DNA from: Paenibacillus sp. cl123
Lineage (GTDB): Bacteria; Bacillota; Bacilli; Paenibacillales; NBRC-103111
Direction of reading: 5' to 3'
Assembly: GCF_900101595.1 (NCBI RefSeq)
Contig: NZ_FMYY01000003.1
Coordinates: 1-64,000, forward strand
Length of the DNA stretch: 64,000 nucleotides
Positions 17,437-27,463 of the stretch are shown piece after piece; the stretch's first letter is position 1, and each line of letters opens with the position of its first letter. The notes under the pieces were generated by a model. The model made no database searches and had not been told where the DNA came from. It saw only the letters and a program-made list of their open reading frames with translations. Made by a program: the position numbers and the translations under genes.

Positions 17437-19443
17437 CTACTCCAGCCGGCGGCGGAACGCCGGCTCCGGCTCGGCCGGGCTGCGGTAGACGAGCAGCTCG
17501 CCGCCTTGCACGAGCGCATACGGCGCATCGGGGCGTTCGCAGAGCCGGACCGGCAGTCCGGCCCGGGCGCCCGCGCTGCCGTCCAGCGGCTCCCCGCAGA
17601 CGGCGGTAGCCAGCCAGCGGACGCCACGCTCCAGGCGTGTACGAACCGTCGGAATCACCGTGCGCGGATTCATCAGATTCGTATTCGCATGGGGCGTGAT
17701 CAGCTCGCTCGTGCCCCCGCCATACAGGCAGCGCACCCCGCTAAGCCCCCAAGCCTGCGCGGCCCAGGCCCCGATCTCGCCCTCGCCCCGCGAGCTTGCC
17801 TCTTGCTTCAAGCCGCCCGTAGGCCAAGCGGTCGCCGCTGCGGAATTGCCGCCTTGATCCGCAGCCGCGCGATCGGCTCCTCCCGCGGCCGCCCAGCCGC
17901 CCGGGCGCTCCAGTCCGAGCGCAAATCCTCCATCGGCTGCGTCGAGCACGCGCTTGGTATCCACGCGGTGAACCCGGATATGCCACGGCAGGCCCGGAAT
18001 GATCCATGTCTGAACCTCCACATCGTTCCACGGCCGCCACTTCGTATAGACTAGCCCCTCTGTCAAGAAAGCTTCCACGCTTGTGCGCTTCACGCGATAT
18101 TGGTTATCCCCCTCGGACAAGGCAAGCATGGAGTCGAACGCTCCCTGGCTCAGCCCCCATTCGGCGCGGGGCACGCTGAAGCCGAAGAAGGTCGAATATG
18201 CAAACTTCTCGTATTTGGCTGACGTATGCGTATGCTCATTGCTCCCGGGATGACCGGTATTGAAAGCGATCAGATGGGGAGCCGTCCCCGCCTCCGGACT
18301 GCCGCTGTCCCGGCAGAGCAGCAGATGCGGCGCCTGCTGCGCCGATACGGGGGCAAGCTCCAGCGCCGACAAAGGCAGCTCCTCCGCTTCCCAGAACGGA
18401 TGATCGTCAGGCAGCGCGGCCAGCAGGAACGTTTTGAACGCCCAGTAGGGCGAGCCGGGCGAATTATAGTTTTCCCCCATCACGAGATTCGGGTAGGCGT
18501 AGCCGATCGACAATACGCCGTCGCGGTGAAAGACCGGCTGCCGGAACCACCAGCGGAGATTGCGCAGGATCAGCCCCTTGACAGCCCCTAGCGGAAGCGC
18601 ATCGACGCCGGCATAGACGAGCGCGCTCCAGAACGCGGCCTGCGAGAATCGGTAAGCCAAGCTGCGGCCATACGGGAGCGCCGCGCCGTTATCGTCGAAC
18701 CAATGAACGAACAAGCCGGCGAACAAGCGGGCCCGGGTCTTGTACAGCTCCGCCCGCCTAGGATCCTCTTCCCCCATCAGCGCCGCGTAGATCAGCCCGT
18801 AATAATGAATGGCGAACGGCACATAATAATCGCTATGACCGCCGATGCCGTCCGCATACCAGCCGTCGCCGAGGTAGAATCGGTCGAGCTGATCCAAGGT
18901 CAGGTCGGTCAGCTCCCGATCGAACGGCAGACCGGCCCGCCGGAATCCGACCTGCACCAGCACGCGGAAAAACAGCCAGTTGCAGTCCCAAACCTTCCGT
19001 CTGCTGATCTGGTCGAGCCAAGCCGCCAGCCGCTCAAGCTCCGGAGCAGACAAGGCATTCTTAACCTTGTCCGGGACGAGAGCGAGCATAAAGCCGAAGG
19101 CGGCCATCTCCACCAGCCGCTGGTCATAATCGGCGGCCTCGCCCCAATATTCTTCATGCCCGGGATCGGTCCCATGGACGATTCCCCGTACATAGATGTC
19201 CCACAGCCAGCCGCCCTCGCCGCCGCCTGCAAGCAGCGGGACAAGCCCCCAGAGCACGCGGGAGAAACCCTCCATTCCGGCGACGTCATGCGAATAGCTC
19301 GTTCCGGTGCTGCCCAGCTCAAGCCGCGCGCCCCCCGGACTGAAATAAGGCTGAAGCGGCCCGCTCAGCTGACGGAAGGCCGCGAGCAGGTCTTCCCGGG
19401 AACGAAGCGGGTTAGCGGTGATCGGTAAATGCCAGGTATTCAT
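17437..19443 (-). CDS. DUF2264 family protein, probable polysaccharide-degradation enzyme
   Basis: A 668-residue soluble protein with no signal peptide. The N-terminal 380 residues look like an (alpha/alpha)-barrel rich in Trp/Tyr/His (DGWYADGIGGHSDYYVPFAIHYYG, FDDNGAALPYGRSLAYRFSQAAFW). A beta-rich C-terminal part contains HPGSNEHTHTSAKYEKF. From memory, some DUF2264 members were assigned beta-glucuronidase activity (GH154); this fits the uronic-acid theme but is not proven here. An Ala/Gly-rich stretch at about 505-545 looks like a loop expansion. ATG at 19443 follows AAGGAGG. It is divergent from a sugar permease/two-component operon, so it may share control with it. Confidence 0.82.
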   Translation of the reverse strand: MNTWHLPITANPLRSREDLLAAFRQLSGPLQPYFSPGGARLELGSTGTSYSHDVAGMEGFSRVLWGLVPLLAGGGEGGWLWDIYVRGIVHGTDPGHEEYWGEAADYDQRLVEMAAFGFMLALVPDKVKNALSAPELERLAAWLDQISRRKVWDCNWLFFRVLVQVGFRRAGLPFDRELTDLTLDQLDRFYLGDGWYADGIGGHSDYYVPFAIHYYGLIYAALMGEEDPRRAELYKTRARLFAGLFVHWFDDNGAALPYGRSLAYRFSQAAFWSALVYAGVDALPLGAVKGLILRNLRWWFRQPVFHRDGVLSIGYAYPNLVMGENYNSPGSPYWAFKTFLLAALPDDHPFWEAEELPLSALELAPVSAQQAPHLLLCRDSGSPEAGTAPHLIAFNTGHPGSNEHTHTSAKYEKFAYSTFFGFSVPRAEWGLSQGAFDSMLALSEGDNQYRVKRTSVEAFLTEGLVYTKWRPWNDVEVQTWIIPGLPWHIRVHRVDTKRVLDAADGGFALGLERPGGWAAAGGADRAAADQGGNSAAATAWPTGGLKQEASSRGEGEIGAWAAQAWGLSGVRCLYGGGTSELITPHANTNLMNPRTVIPTVRTRLERGVRWLATAVCGEPLDGSAGARAGLPVRLCERPDAPYALVQGGELLVYRSPAEPEPAFRRRLE

Positions 19444-19545
19444 AGTTCGGCAAGCCTCCTTGAATTGATGGGTTGATTATACTTCATTTGTCCCACGGTT
19501 AGATGTGCTGTAGCGCAACTGGTCAAAATAGACTCGGAAAAAATC

Positions 19546-19585
19546 AAAATAACGTTATCTTGACTATCCGCGGATTTTCTATAAT
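19546..19585 (+). promoter_or_regulatory. Promoter region of the permease/two-component operon with a shared 10-mer
   Basis: A perfect TATAAT lies at 19580-19585. TTGACT is present at 19560 but only 14 bases upstream, so activation may be needed. AAAATAACGT at 19546-19555 recurs upstream of the orphan binding-protein gene at 32419-32428. Confidence 0.5.
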
Positions 19586-19640
19586 TAGCCCATAAGATAC
19601 AACATTGCCGATACTTCAAACTGAAAGTGGGGAACATACC

Positions 19641-20543
19641 GTGAAAGTCAAATACAAAGCAAGCGCGCTGCGCAGACAGGAAAGTTTGGCCGGCTTTCTT
19701 TTCGTCAGCCCGATGCTGATCGGGGTTACCGTGCTGACGCTGCTGCCGATCATCGCGACATTCGTGCTCAGCTTCGGGGATTGGAACTTCGTTGCGGGCT
19801 TGAACGGCTTCAAATGGGTGGGCTTGGACAACTTCACCAAGCTTTTCGCCGACGACAGCTTCCTGATTTCCATGAGAAACAACTTCATCTTCCTGCTTAC
19901 TGTGCCGATTTACCTGGCTATTTCCATGGTGCTGGCGATCCTGATCAATAAGTATGTTTACATGAAAGGATTTTTCAAGGTCGCTTACTTTATGCCTTAT
20001 ATTTCCAACGTAGTCGCCGTTGCCATCGTCTGGCAGGTGCTGTTCCACCCTTCCGCCGGTCCGGTCAACCAATTTCTCATGTCCATCGGCATTGACAATC
20101 CGCCCAAATGGATCGCGGACCCCGCTTACGCGCTGCTGTCCGTCATGATGATCTCCGTCTGGATTTCCATCGGCTACAACATGATCATATACTTGGCGGG
20201 TCTTCAGTCGATTCCGAAAGACTTGTACGAAGCGGCCGATATCGACGGAGCCAACGCCTGGGTGCAGTTCCGCAGCATTACGCTGCCGATGCTTTCGTCT
20301 ACAACCTTCTTCCTGCTCATTACCGGGATTATCTCGACCTTCAAGGTGTTCGACTTGATCGCTGTGCTGACCGCAGGGGGGCCGATTCAATCGACGAGCA
20401 TGCTCGTCTGGTATTTGTACGAAACGGCTTTCATCAATCTGCGCATCGGCTACGCTTCTTCCATGGCTGTCGTACTGTTCGGATGCGTGCTGATCATTAC
20501 GCTGCTGCAGTGGCTCGGTCAGAAGAAATGGGTCAACTACTAA
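19641..20543 (+). CDS. Carbohydrate ABC transporter permease (MalF/UgpA type)
   Basis: About 300 residues from GTG at 19641; an upstream TTG at 19605 lacks a ribosome site. Six membrane segments and the EAA coupling loop (YEAADIDGANAWVQFRSITLPML) mark a CUT1 sugar importer subunit. It pairs with the next permease. No binding protein or ATPase is encoded in this operon. CUT1 systems in Bacillota usually share the ATPase MsmX, so its absence is normal. The missing binding protein is probably the lone one at 32.5 kb (inference from promoter motif and family). Confidence 0.92.
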   Translation: MKVKYKASALRRQESLAGFLFVSPMLIGVTVLTLLPIIATFVLSFGDWNFVAGLNGFKWVGLDNFTKLFADDSFLISMRNNFIFLLTVPIYLAISMVLAILINKYVYMKGFFKVAYFMPYISNVVAVAIVWQVLFHPSAGPVNQFLMSIGIDNPPKWIADPAYALLSVMMISVWISIGYNMIIYLAGLQSIPKDLYEAADIDGANAWVQFRSITLPMLSSTTFFLLITGIISTFKVFDLIAVLTAGGPIQSTSMLVWYLYETAFINLRIGYASSMAVVLFGCVLIITLLQWLGQKKWVNY

Positions 20544-20555
20544 GGAGGTGCCGTC

Positions 20556-21398
20556 GTGCGCAAGGTAAGAGAACCGATAAGTGCTTCAAGAGTGATTATT
20601 ACCGTCATTATGTTTCTTATAAGTCTGATGTTCCTGCTGCCGTTCATCTGGATGCTGTCCACTTCCTTTAAGCTTGAGACCGACGTATTCAAGTATCCGA
20701 TCGAATGGATTCCCACCCGTTGGCATGCGATCGAAAACTACAAGGAAATTTGGCTGGGCGCCAACCCGTTCTACTTGTACTACTGGAACTCGATCAAGGT
20801 GTCCGTCATCACGACGCTGATCTCCTGCATTGTCTCGGCGCTGGCGGCTTACGGATTTTCCAAAATCGATTTTCCTGCCGGCAAATGGCTGTTCCTGATC
20901 GTGCTCGCCACGTACATGGTGCCGAGCCAGGCGATGCTCGTGCCGCAGTTCATCCTGTATCGCAATATCGGGTTGTTCGACAGCCATATGGGTTTGATCT
21001 TCCTGGGCTGCTTCAGCGTCCTCGGCACGTTTATGCTGCGCCAGTTTTTCATGGGGCTGCATAACGAGTATATCGAGTCGGCCAAAATCGACGGCGCCGG
21101 ACATGGCCGGATCTTCTGGCAGATCGCGCTCCCGCTTGTTCGTCCTGCGGTTGCGACCTATGCGATCCTGCGGTTTATCTGGACGTGGAACGATTACCAG
21201 AACCCGCTGATCTTCCTGCGGACAGATAAATTGTATACGATCCCGCTGGCCATCCAGAAGTTCGCGTCCATCAACGGCGAATTTTACTCGCTGATTATGG
21301 CCTGCGCCGTATCCGCCATCTTCCCGCTGCTCATCATGTTCATTATCGGGCAGAAAAGCGTTATCGAAGGCATCGCGCTCGGAGGCGTGAAGGGCTGA
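20556..21398 (+). CDS. Carbohydrate ABC transporter permease (MalG/UgpE type)
   Basis: 280 residues from GTG at 20556 behind AGGAGG, 12 bases after the partner permease. Six membrane segments and the EAA loop (IESAKIDGAGHGRIFWQIALPLVRPA) fit a CUT1 inner-membrane subunit, with the usual C-terminal GGVKG end. Substrate is probably an oligosaccharide from the lyase pathway. Confidence 0.92.
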   Translation: MRKVREPISASRVIITVIMFLISLMFLLPFIWMLSTSFKLETDVFKYPIEWIPTRWHAIENYKEIWLGANPFYLYYWNSIKVSVITTLISCIVSALAAYGFSKIDFPAGKWLFLIVLATYMVPSQAMLVPQFILYRNIGLFDSHMGLIFLGCFSVLGTFMLRQFFMGLHNEYIESAKIDGAGHGRIFWQIALPLVRPAVATYAILRFIWTWNDYQNPLIFLRTDKLYTIPLAIQKFASINGEFYSLIMACAVSAIFPLLIMFIIGQKSVIEGIALGGVKG

Positions 21399-21569
21399 CA
21401 GCCGATGGCCGGATTGCTCCTTCGATGCCGATGCCGATGCCAATGCTAATGCCTGGCGGAGCACCTGGCACTGGGAGCTTCCTATATAGACAGCCGATCA
21501 TATACAATAGAGGAGAGGGAGATGATTCTTCCTCTCTTTCCGTTCTATTCGAAAGGAGGCCGCATCGGT

Positions 21570-23372
21570 ATGCGATGGCTTCGTTCTTTATGGTTCCGTT
21601 CCTTTCGCGCGAAGCTGATGGTCGTGTCGGTGATGTGCATTCTGCTTCCTGCGCTCGTTACGATGGTTGTCTATAATTATTTGACCCGCGACGCCGTGAA
21701 GGAGCAGGCGGTATCGAATGCCCAGCAGACCCTGCAGCTTGTGAACGGACATGTGACCAATGTGCTGAACCACATGATGTACCTGTGCAACTACATTCAG
21801 GTTGTCGATCCCGACATGCTGCTTGCGCTCAAGCAGCTGAGCGTGGGGCAGTTTACGACCGACAATGTCATTTACGAGGAGTACCAGGCCAGGAGGCAAG
21901 TGACGAATACGATCGACAGCCTGACATATGCGGGGGACCGGAGCTTCGTTACGATCGTGCTGAACGACGCCGTTTTTCTGATGAACTACCAGATTGCCGA
22001 TTTCGATCCCAAAAATCTGCTCAAGGAGCCATGGATCGGCGATGTCAAGGGATTGTCCGGGCTGAACTCCTATTGGGTCGGAACGACGCCCAATGCGTTT
22101 GAGCCGTTCAAAAAAATCAGCCCGTACCAGCTGACGGTCGGGCGGCATCTGCCGGAAGGCATCAACGGCTATATGGTGGTCACGATTTTGGAGAGCGATC
22201 TCCATAAATATTTCAAAGATATTCCGGAAGGGCATGAGATGCTGCTTGTCGATAATAACGACCGGATTTTGTCTCATATCGATTCGCGGCGGATCGGCCA
22301 GCACTTCCCGCTCTTGAAGCAGGCCCAGGAACGGCAGTCCGATATCGTGACGATGCAGGACAAGGAATATTTGATCACGGCCTCGGAGATCAAGTTCAAC
22401 GGCTGGAAGCTGGTATCGCTTACGCCGTACAAGTCGGCCATCTCGAAGATTAATGCCATCTTTCAGAATGTATTTACGTTCCAGCTCATTTCGTTCGCCT
22501 TGTTCTTCGTCTTGCTGCTGGTGGCGCTGCGCGCGTTCACGAGCCCGCTCGTGAAGCTGGATAAGGTGGCGGTGCTTGTGCAGAAGGGCGATCTCGACGT
22601 CCGCTCCTCCATCCGCGGACAGGATGAGATCGGCCGGCTGGGCAAGTCGTTCGATCAGATGCTGGACCGCATATCCGACATGCTCGTCCAGGTAACGCTT
22701 ACCCAGGCGAGGAAACGCAAGGCGGAGCTGAATATGCTGCAGGCGCAGATCAATCCTCACTTTCTGTTCAATGTGCTGAATTCCATCCGGATGAAGGTGC
22801 TGGGTCGCGGCGACAAGGAAAGCGCCGATATGATCAGCTCCTTGTCCAAGCTGCTGCGGATGACGATCCAGGATAACGGGACGATCTCCTTGCATGAGGA
22901 GGTCGAGATCGTCGTCGATTATGTCAAGCTGATGAATATGCGGCAGAAGCAGAAGGTCGATCTGCAGCTGGATGTCGCCGTCGAGGTGTTCCTGGAGCGC
23001 GTGCCTCGCTTCTTCCTGCAGCCGATCATCGAGAATGCGCTCATCCACGGGCTGAGCCAGCAGGCCGGGACGATTATGCTGGGAGCGGCGGCGGAGGACG
23101 GCGGCATCCTCATCCGCGTGCAGGATGACGGCAAAGGCATGGAGCCTGAGGAGCTGGCCGCTCTTCAAGCTAAACTGTCCCGTTATTCGGCGGAAAGCGA
23201 GCAGGCGCCGGAGACGGGCAAAGGCTTCTCGGGCATCGGCTTGGCCAACGTGTACGAACGATTGCGCATGACCTTCGGCCAGGAGTTTCGGATGGAGCTG
23301 CACAGCGAGCCGGGAGCCGGGACTACGGTAACATTATTTATTCCGAAACAGGAGGAGAGCGCACATGTATAA
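21570..23372 (+). CDS. Sensor histidine kinase, YesM type (dCache-like sensor, HAMP, His_kinase)
   Basis: 600 residues from ATG at 21570, ten bases after AAAGGAGG. Membrane segments at about 15-36 and 302-322 bracket an extracellular sensor domain of some 265 residues. HAMP follows (330-375), then the His_kinase motif AQINPHFLFNVLNSI with phosphoacceptor H397, and a HATPase_c domain with DDGKGM and GIGLANV. It overlaps the response regulator gene by 8 bp. Location after two sugar permeases suggests that it senses the transported sugar, perhaps through the binding protein. Confidence 0.92.
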   Translation: MRWLRSLWFRSFRAKLMVVSVMCILLPALVTMVVYNYLTRDAVKEQAVSNAQQTLQLVNGHVTNVLNHMMYLCNYIQVVDPDMLLALKQLSVGQFTTDNVIYEEYQARRQVTNTIDSLTYAGDRSFVTIVLNDAVFLMNYQIADFDPKNLLKEPWIGDVKGLSGLNSYWVGTTPNAFEPFKKISPYQLTVGRHLPEGINGYMVVTILESDLHKYFKDIPEGHEMLLVDNNDRILSHIDSRRIGQHFPLLKQAQERQSDIVTMQDKEYLITASEIKFNGWKLVSLTPYKSAISKINAIFQNVFTFQLISFALFFVLLLVALRAFTSPLVKLDKVAVLVQKGDLDVRSSIRGQDEIGRLGKSFDQMLDRISDMLVQVTLTQARKRKAELNMLQAQINPHFLFNVLNSIRMKVLGRGDKESADMISSLSKLLRMTIQDNGTISLHEEVEIVVDYVKLMNMRQKQKVDLQLDVAVEVFLERVPRFFLQPIIENALIHGLSQQAGTIMLGAAAEDGGILIRVQDDGKGMEPEELAALQAKLSRYSAESEQAPETGKGFSGIGLANVYERLRMTFGQEFRMELHSEPGAGTTVTLFIPKQEESAHV

Positions 23373-24993
23373 AGTCATGCTGGTGGATGACGACTACCCT
23401 GTGCTTGAGCTGTTGTCGAACACCATTCCCTGGTCTGAGCTGGGGCTTGAGCTGATCGGCTTGTACGAGAACGGGGCGCTCGCTCTGGAGTCGGCCAAGC
23501 GCGAGATGCCGGATATGGTCGTCACCGACATCGGGATGCCCAAGATGGACGGGCTGGAGCTCGTTCGGGAGCTCAAGGCGATCCGTCCTGACCTGCGTGT
23601 CGCCATTCTCTCGTGCCATAGCGAATTCCAGTATGCGCAGCAGGCGATGAAGATGAATATTCAGGACTACCTGCTGAAGGATACGCTGGACCCGGCCGAC
23701 GTGCGCAAGCTGCTGGAGCAGTTCAAGACAAGTCTGGACGAGGAGACGAACCGCTCCGAGCGGCAGAAGCAGCTGAGGCATATGGTGGACCGCAGCCGGG
23801 AGCGGCATAAGGAGGCGTTTATCCGCGGCACGATCCATGATCCGATGCTCAGCGAGGAAGCCTGGGAGCTGGAAGCGGAGGCGCTCGGCCTGCATGTCGC
23901 CGGCCGGACCTGTCTGCCCATCGCGCTCTATATCGACGGTCAGCGGGCCGCGCGGCAGCGGTTCGTCTCGGATGACGTGCTCCGCTTCGCTATTCATAAC
24001 ATTGTGGAGGAAGTGCTGCGGGAGGAAGAGCCGGAAGCCGTTCATTTCACCTATGATGCGCTGCGCTCGTTCATTATGCTTCCCTATCACGGAGGGATCA
24101 AGACGAATCCGTACGACCGCGCCGCCGCTGTGCTGGGCAAGCTGCAGACGGCCGTCGAGCGTACGCTGAAGCTCCAGCTCTCCTTCCTGATCGGAGTGGC
24201 TACCGGCAAGCCGGCGGCGATCCGGCACGAGCTGGCCGAGCTGCTCGGCTCCAGCGGGCAGCGTTTCTATATGATGCCCCGGACGATCGAGAAGAAAGCG
24301 GCGGCCCTTCACTCAACCGCCGATTTATTCGGCCTGTACGACGACGCGTTAAACAATTTCAGGGAAATGATGATCGGGGGGAATCCGGCCAATGTGCGCC
24401 CGGTGGTCGGGCGCTGGATCGGATTCCTGCGGGAGAGCAGGTTCCGGCCGGAGACGGTCAAGGACTGGATGCTGAAGCTGGTACTCGATCTGAAGCTGAA
24501 GCTGCAGTCGATGCAGATGTTCCGCAGCCAGTTCTCCGTCGATATCCTGCACCGCGAAATACTGGAGACCGATACGCTGGCAGAGATGGAAAATTGGCTG
24601 ATCGACTTCTTCGAGTCGTCTCTCGTCGTCGTCGAGGACGCCAAGGTGCTGAGCAAGCGTTCGGAGGTGCTGGACGCTTGCCACTATGTATCCCTCCACC
24701 TGCACCGCAAGATCGGATTGGACGAGGTGGCGGAGAGCCTGTTCATGAATCCGAGCTACTTCAGCCGCCTGTTCAAGAAAGAAACCGGGGAAACCTTCAT
24801 CGAATATGTGAACCGGATGAAGGTGAACCGGGCCAAGGAGCTGCTGGATCAGACGAATTTGTCGGTCGCCAAGATCGGCGAAGCTCTCGGCTACGACAAT
24901 CACAGTTATTTTATCAAGATGTTCAAGTCGGTGGCAGGCTTCACGCCGCAGGAATACCGCAACGGGAGCCATAAAGGAGAACCCGAGCACTAA
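23365..24993 (+). CDS. Response regulator, YesN type, with AraC DNA-binding domain
   Basis: 542 residues. The receiver domain (1-125) has phosphoacceptor D55 (VVTDIGMPKMDG), acidic D8-D10 and K105-type switch lysine (DYLLKDT). A long middle region of unknown fold separates it from the C-terminal AraC HTH (about 440-540, LDEVAESLFMNPSYFSRLFKKETG, IGEALGYDNHSYFIKMFKSVAGFTPQEYR). Translationally coupled to the kinase. It is expected to activate the neighbouring transport and hydrolase genes. Confidence 0.93.
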   Translation: MYKVMLVDDDYPVLELLSNTIPWSELGLELIGLYENGALALESAKREMPDMVVTDIGMPKMDGLELVRELKAIRPDLRVAILSCHSEFQYAQQAMKMNIQDYLLKDTLDPADVRKLLEQFKTSLDEETNRSERQKQLRHMVDRSRERHKEAFIRGTIHDPMLSEEAWELEAEALGLHVAGRTCLPIALYIDGQRAARQRFVSDDVLRFAIHNIVEEVLREEEPEAVHFTYDALRSFIMLPYHGGIKTNPYDRAAAVLGKLQTAVERTLKLQLSFLIGVATGKPAAIRHELAELLGSSGQRFYMMPRTIEKKAAALHSTADLFGLYDDALNNFREMMIGGNPANVRPVVGRWIGFLRESRFRPETVKDWMLKLVLDLKLKLQSMQMFRSQFSVDILHREILETDTLAEMENWLIDFFESSLVVVEDAKVLSKRSEVLDACHYVSLHLHRKIGLDEVAESLFMNPSYFSRLFKKETGETFIEYVNRMKVNRAKELLDQTNLSVAKIGEALGYDNHSYFIKMFKSVAGFTPQEYRNGSHKGEPEH

Positions 24994-25037
24994 ACAAGCC
25001 GACCTTCCGGAGCATGCGCCGGAAGGTCGGCTTGTTG
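24993..25037. terminator. Strong hairpin between convergent regulators
   Basis: AACAAGCCGACCTTCCGG pairs perfectly with CCGGAAGGTCGGCTTGTT around an 8-base loop. A TTTT tract follows at 25041. Confidence 0.88.
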
Positions 25038-25061
25038 TCATTTTATAAGTGCCGGTCCGTC

Positions 25062-27329
25062 TCAATTCAGGGCTTGCTGAGACCGGCGGAATTCGGTAGG
25101 CGTTTGCCCGGTATAGCGCTTGAACGCCCGGTTGAACGGAGCTATGGTGAAACAGCCGACCAGGGCTGCAATATCCTGGATTTTGAGATCGGTATTCCGC
25201 AGCATCTCCATAGCTTTGTTCATGCGCAGCGCATTCGTATATTCGCTCAGATTGGTGCCGGTCTTTTCCTTGAAATAGGCGGACAAATAGGAGCTTGTAA
25301 GGTTAAGCTTTTGAGCCAAATGCTCGAGCGAGATGTCCTGGCCGTAGTTGGCTTCGACGTAATCCTTGACGAAGGTGATCACATAATCGGCTTCGGCCGC
25401 CTCTTTTTTTAGCCGGACCGCCTCGCCGAAGGCGGTAAGGAATCGCTCGAAAAACAGCTGGCAGCGCTCGGCGGTATAGCATTTCTTTAATTCCTCATAA
25501 GGCGCTCTGACCTGCTCATAGCCCGGAATCGACAAGTTCATGGCGTATACCGCTTTGATGGTCTTGTCGATCATTTGTTTGCCGAAGGCCTGGATGTGCG
25601 AAGCCGGAGCATTCGCTTTATGCAGCTGCTCGATCTGTTTGTTGACAAGCGTTATGCAGATGGCGGCATTGCCCGCATGCAGATGCGTCGCGAGCTCCTG
25701 CTCCTGGGCCAGCGTAGGGACCATCGGAAGCGGGACGGGAGCAAGCTCGGTGAAAACTTGAATGTCTTCGTTCAGCTTGCGCTGCTTGACCAGCTCTACC
25801 GCCAGCTCGTAGGTTGCGGCGAATTGGCTCGCATGCAGCTGGAGCGGACTTAGGCCGATGGTGAAGTTGAAGTACAGCACCTCGGGCTGCAGCACGGTTC
25901 TCAGCGATTCCAGCAGCTCGCCTGTATCGATCGGCTCGTTCGGATGCTCGAAGAGGATCGTCAGGATATGATCCTGCTCGGTCTGGAAGGTCAGCGAGTC
26001 CGGCCTGGCGCTTGTCATATTAAGCCGGATCAATTCCTGTATCAGGGAATAGGCGCGGTGCGGCTCAATATTCAGCTCGGTCTGCTCCTGATCCTTCAGG
26101 GCCAGATGCAGCAGCAGCAGACGGTACGGACGGTCATTGTCGATGGCCATCTCGATGTCGGACAAGTTGGCGGAGATCATTTTCAGCCTGCTGATATAGG
26201 CGTAATGCTGCAGTAACGAATTTTTGGCATCGAGATCGCGATGGATGCTCCGGTGCACCTGGAACAAATCGTTGATTTTATCGGAAAGGAACTTGAATTC
26301 CTTGATCCGGCTTTGTTTGGACAGCAGAAATTGACCGTTTTGCTCGATCGCCTGCATGAGGCCGGTCAATGGATTCTGGAATCGTTTGGCGATAAATAGC
26401 GCAATAATCAGACTCAGGAGCAGAGCGGCGGCGAGAAATAAAATGAATACAAGATTAAGCTTTTTGATTTGCTCGGAAATATGCGCCACCGGGATAATAT
26501 CGACATAGAGATAACCGGAATCCTGCGCCCTCTGGTACACATAAATGACGTCGCCCCGTTCCATATGTCCTTGTCCCGTCAGGGAGGCAAAGGCCGGATC
26601 GCTGCCGGTCGATCTGTCGGAAGAGGCGAAGAGCTGCTTGCCGTCCTGGTCAAACATATAAAACCAGCCGTTTTCGACCGGCTGGTGGAACGACTTGTAC
26701 ATGGCCGTCCCGTCCAGCAAGGCCACGAGGCCGAATTGATCGTCAAACTGACTTTTGACCAGAACCGGAAGCAATACGCCATGCGACGAATGCTGGAAGG
26801 AGGTTTGCTCCTGGAACGTTTCGCCGGGATAAATATGAAAGCCGCGGGCCCTGGTCATCTCCTGATTCCAAAAGGACGCATTATACGTCGGGCTGACGTA
26901 AAGCTTGGAGAACATCGTCTCCACGTCGCGTGTTCCGTTTTTGTCGATAAGCAGCTGCTTGTTTTTGAAAAAATAAAAAATATTGTCTATGTACAAAATC
27001 GAGTTGTTTAACGTAACCTGCAGCTCCATCTGGACTTTGCGGAACAATTCGTAATCGATAGGACGGTCCCGGGTGCCTGCAACCGCTTGCGTATCGTTTT
27101 TGAATAAATAGGTCATCAGGTAGCTTTTGAGCTGAACGAGATTTTTCTCATAATTGGCGACAGTCGTATTTAAGTTCAGGCTGTTGCTCTTGATAATGTT
27201 CTCCCGCAGATTCTCGCGGAAAAAGGAGTAGGATAAATAGTTGAAAGACATGAGCAGAGCAATGATCCCGCCGAAGCTGAGACACAATGCCAGAAAAAGC
27301 GATGTATTGGTGATCTTGGCGAACTTCAT
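25062..27329 (-). CDS. Membrane-bound AraC-family regulator with extracellular sensor domain
   Basis: A 755-residue one-component regulator. A membrane segment at about 10-33 and a second at about 293-315 (LVFILFLAAALLLSLIIALF) enclose an extracellular sensor domain. A cytoplasmic linker follows and the last 100 residues are an AraC HTH (LEHLAQKLNLTSSYLSAYFKEKTG, IQDIAALVGCFTIAPFNRAFKRYTGQTPTEFR). This architecture is frequent next to Lpl-type transporters in Paenibacillus. It is divergent from such an operon and likely controls it. The inverted repeat in the intergenic region is a candidate operator. Confidence 0.9.
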   Translation of the reverse strand: MKFAKITNTSLFLALCLSFGGIIALLMSFNYLSYSFFRENLRENIIKSNSLNLNTTVANYEKNLVQLKSYLMTYLFKNDTQAVAGTRDRPIDYELFRKVQMELQVTLNNSILYIDNIFYFFKNKQLLIDKNGTRDVETMFSKLYVSPTYNASFWNQEMTRARGFHIYPGETFQEQTSFQHSSHGVLLPVLVKSQFDDQFGLVALLDGTAMYKSFHQPVENGWFYMFDQDGKQLFASSDRSTGSDPAFASLTGQGHMERGDVIYVYQRAQDSGYLYVDIIPVAHISEQIKKLNLVFILFLAAALLLSLIIALFIAKRFQNPLTGLMQAIEQNGQFLLSKQSRIKEFKFLSDKINDLFQVHRSIHRDLDAKNSLLQHYAYISRLKMISANLSDIEMAIDNDRPYRLLLLHLALKDQEQTELNIEPHRAYSLIQELIRLNMTSARPDSLTFQTEQDHILTILFEHPNEPIDTGELLESLRTVLQPEVLYFNFTIGLSPLQLHASQFAATYELAVELVKQRKLNEDIQVFTELAPVPLPMVPTLAQEQELATHLHAGNAAICITLVNKQIEQLHKANAPASHIQAFGKQMIDKTIKAVYAMNLSIPGYEQVRAPYEELKKCYTAERCQLFFERFLTAFGEAVRLKKEAAEADYVITFVKDYVEANYGQDISLEHLAQKLNLTSSYLSAYFKEKTGTNLSEYTNALRMNKAMEMLRNTDLKIQDIAALVGCFTIAPFNRAFKRYTGQTPTEFRRSQQALN

Positions 27330-27428
27330 CGTCTCATGCCCCGCTTCCTTGTAAGTAAATGCAGGGAGAATTATATCACAGAGATTTTCGGGCGAACAAA
27401 CATTAAATCTTATGAAACTTGACTCTCT

Positions 27429-27463
27429 TTATGATTTGAGGCTTTTTTGCCATGAAATCATAA
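27429..27463. repeat. Inverted repeat, candidate operator between AraC regulator and Lpl-type operon
   Basis: TTATGATTT (27429-27437) and AAATCATAA (27455-27463) form a perfect 9-bp inverted repeat with a 17-base spacer. Position between divergent genes suggests a regulator site; the long spacer would also allow a hairpin. Confidence 0.5.

Noticed and set aside
19560-19585. TTGACT/TATAAT as a normal sigma-A promoter
   Set aside because: The spacer is only 14 bp, too short for sigma-A without help; only the -10 was kept.
21588-23303. Minus-strand open frame of 571 codons
   Set aside because: It is antisense to the YesM-type kinase, with His/Gln/Arg-rich composition typical of antisense frames in GC-rich genes.
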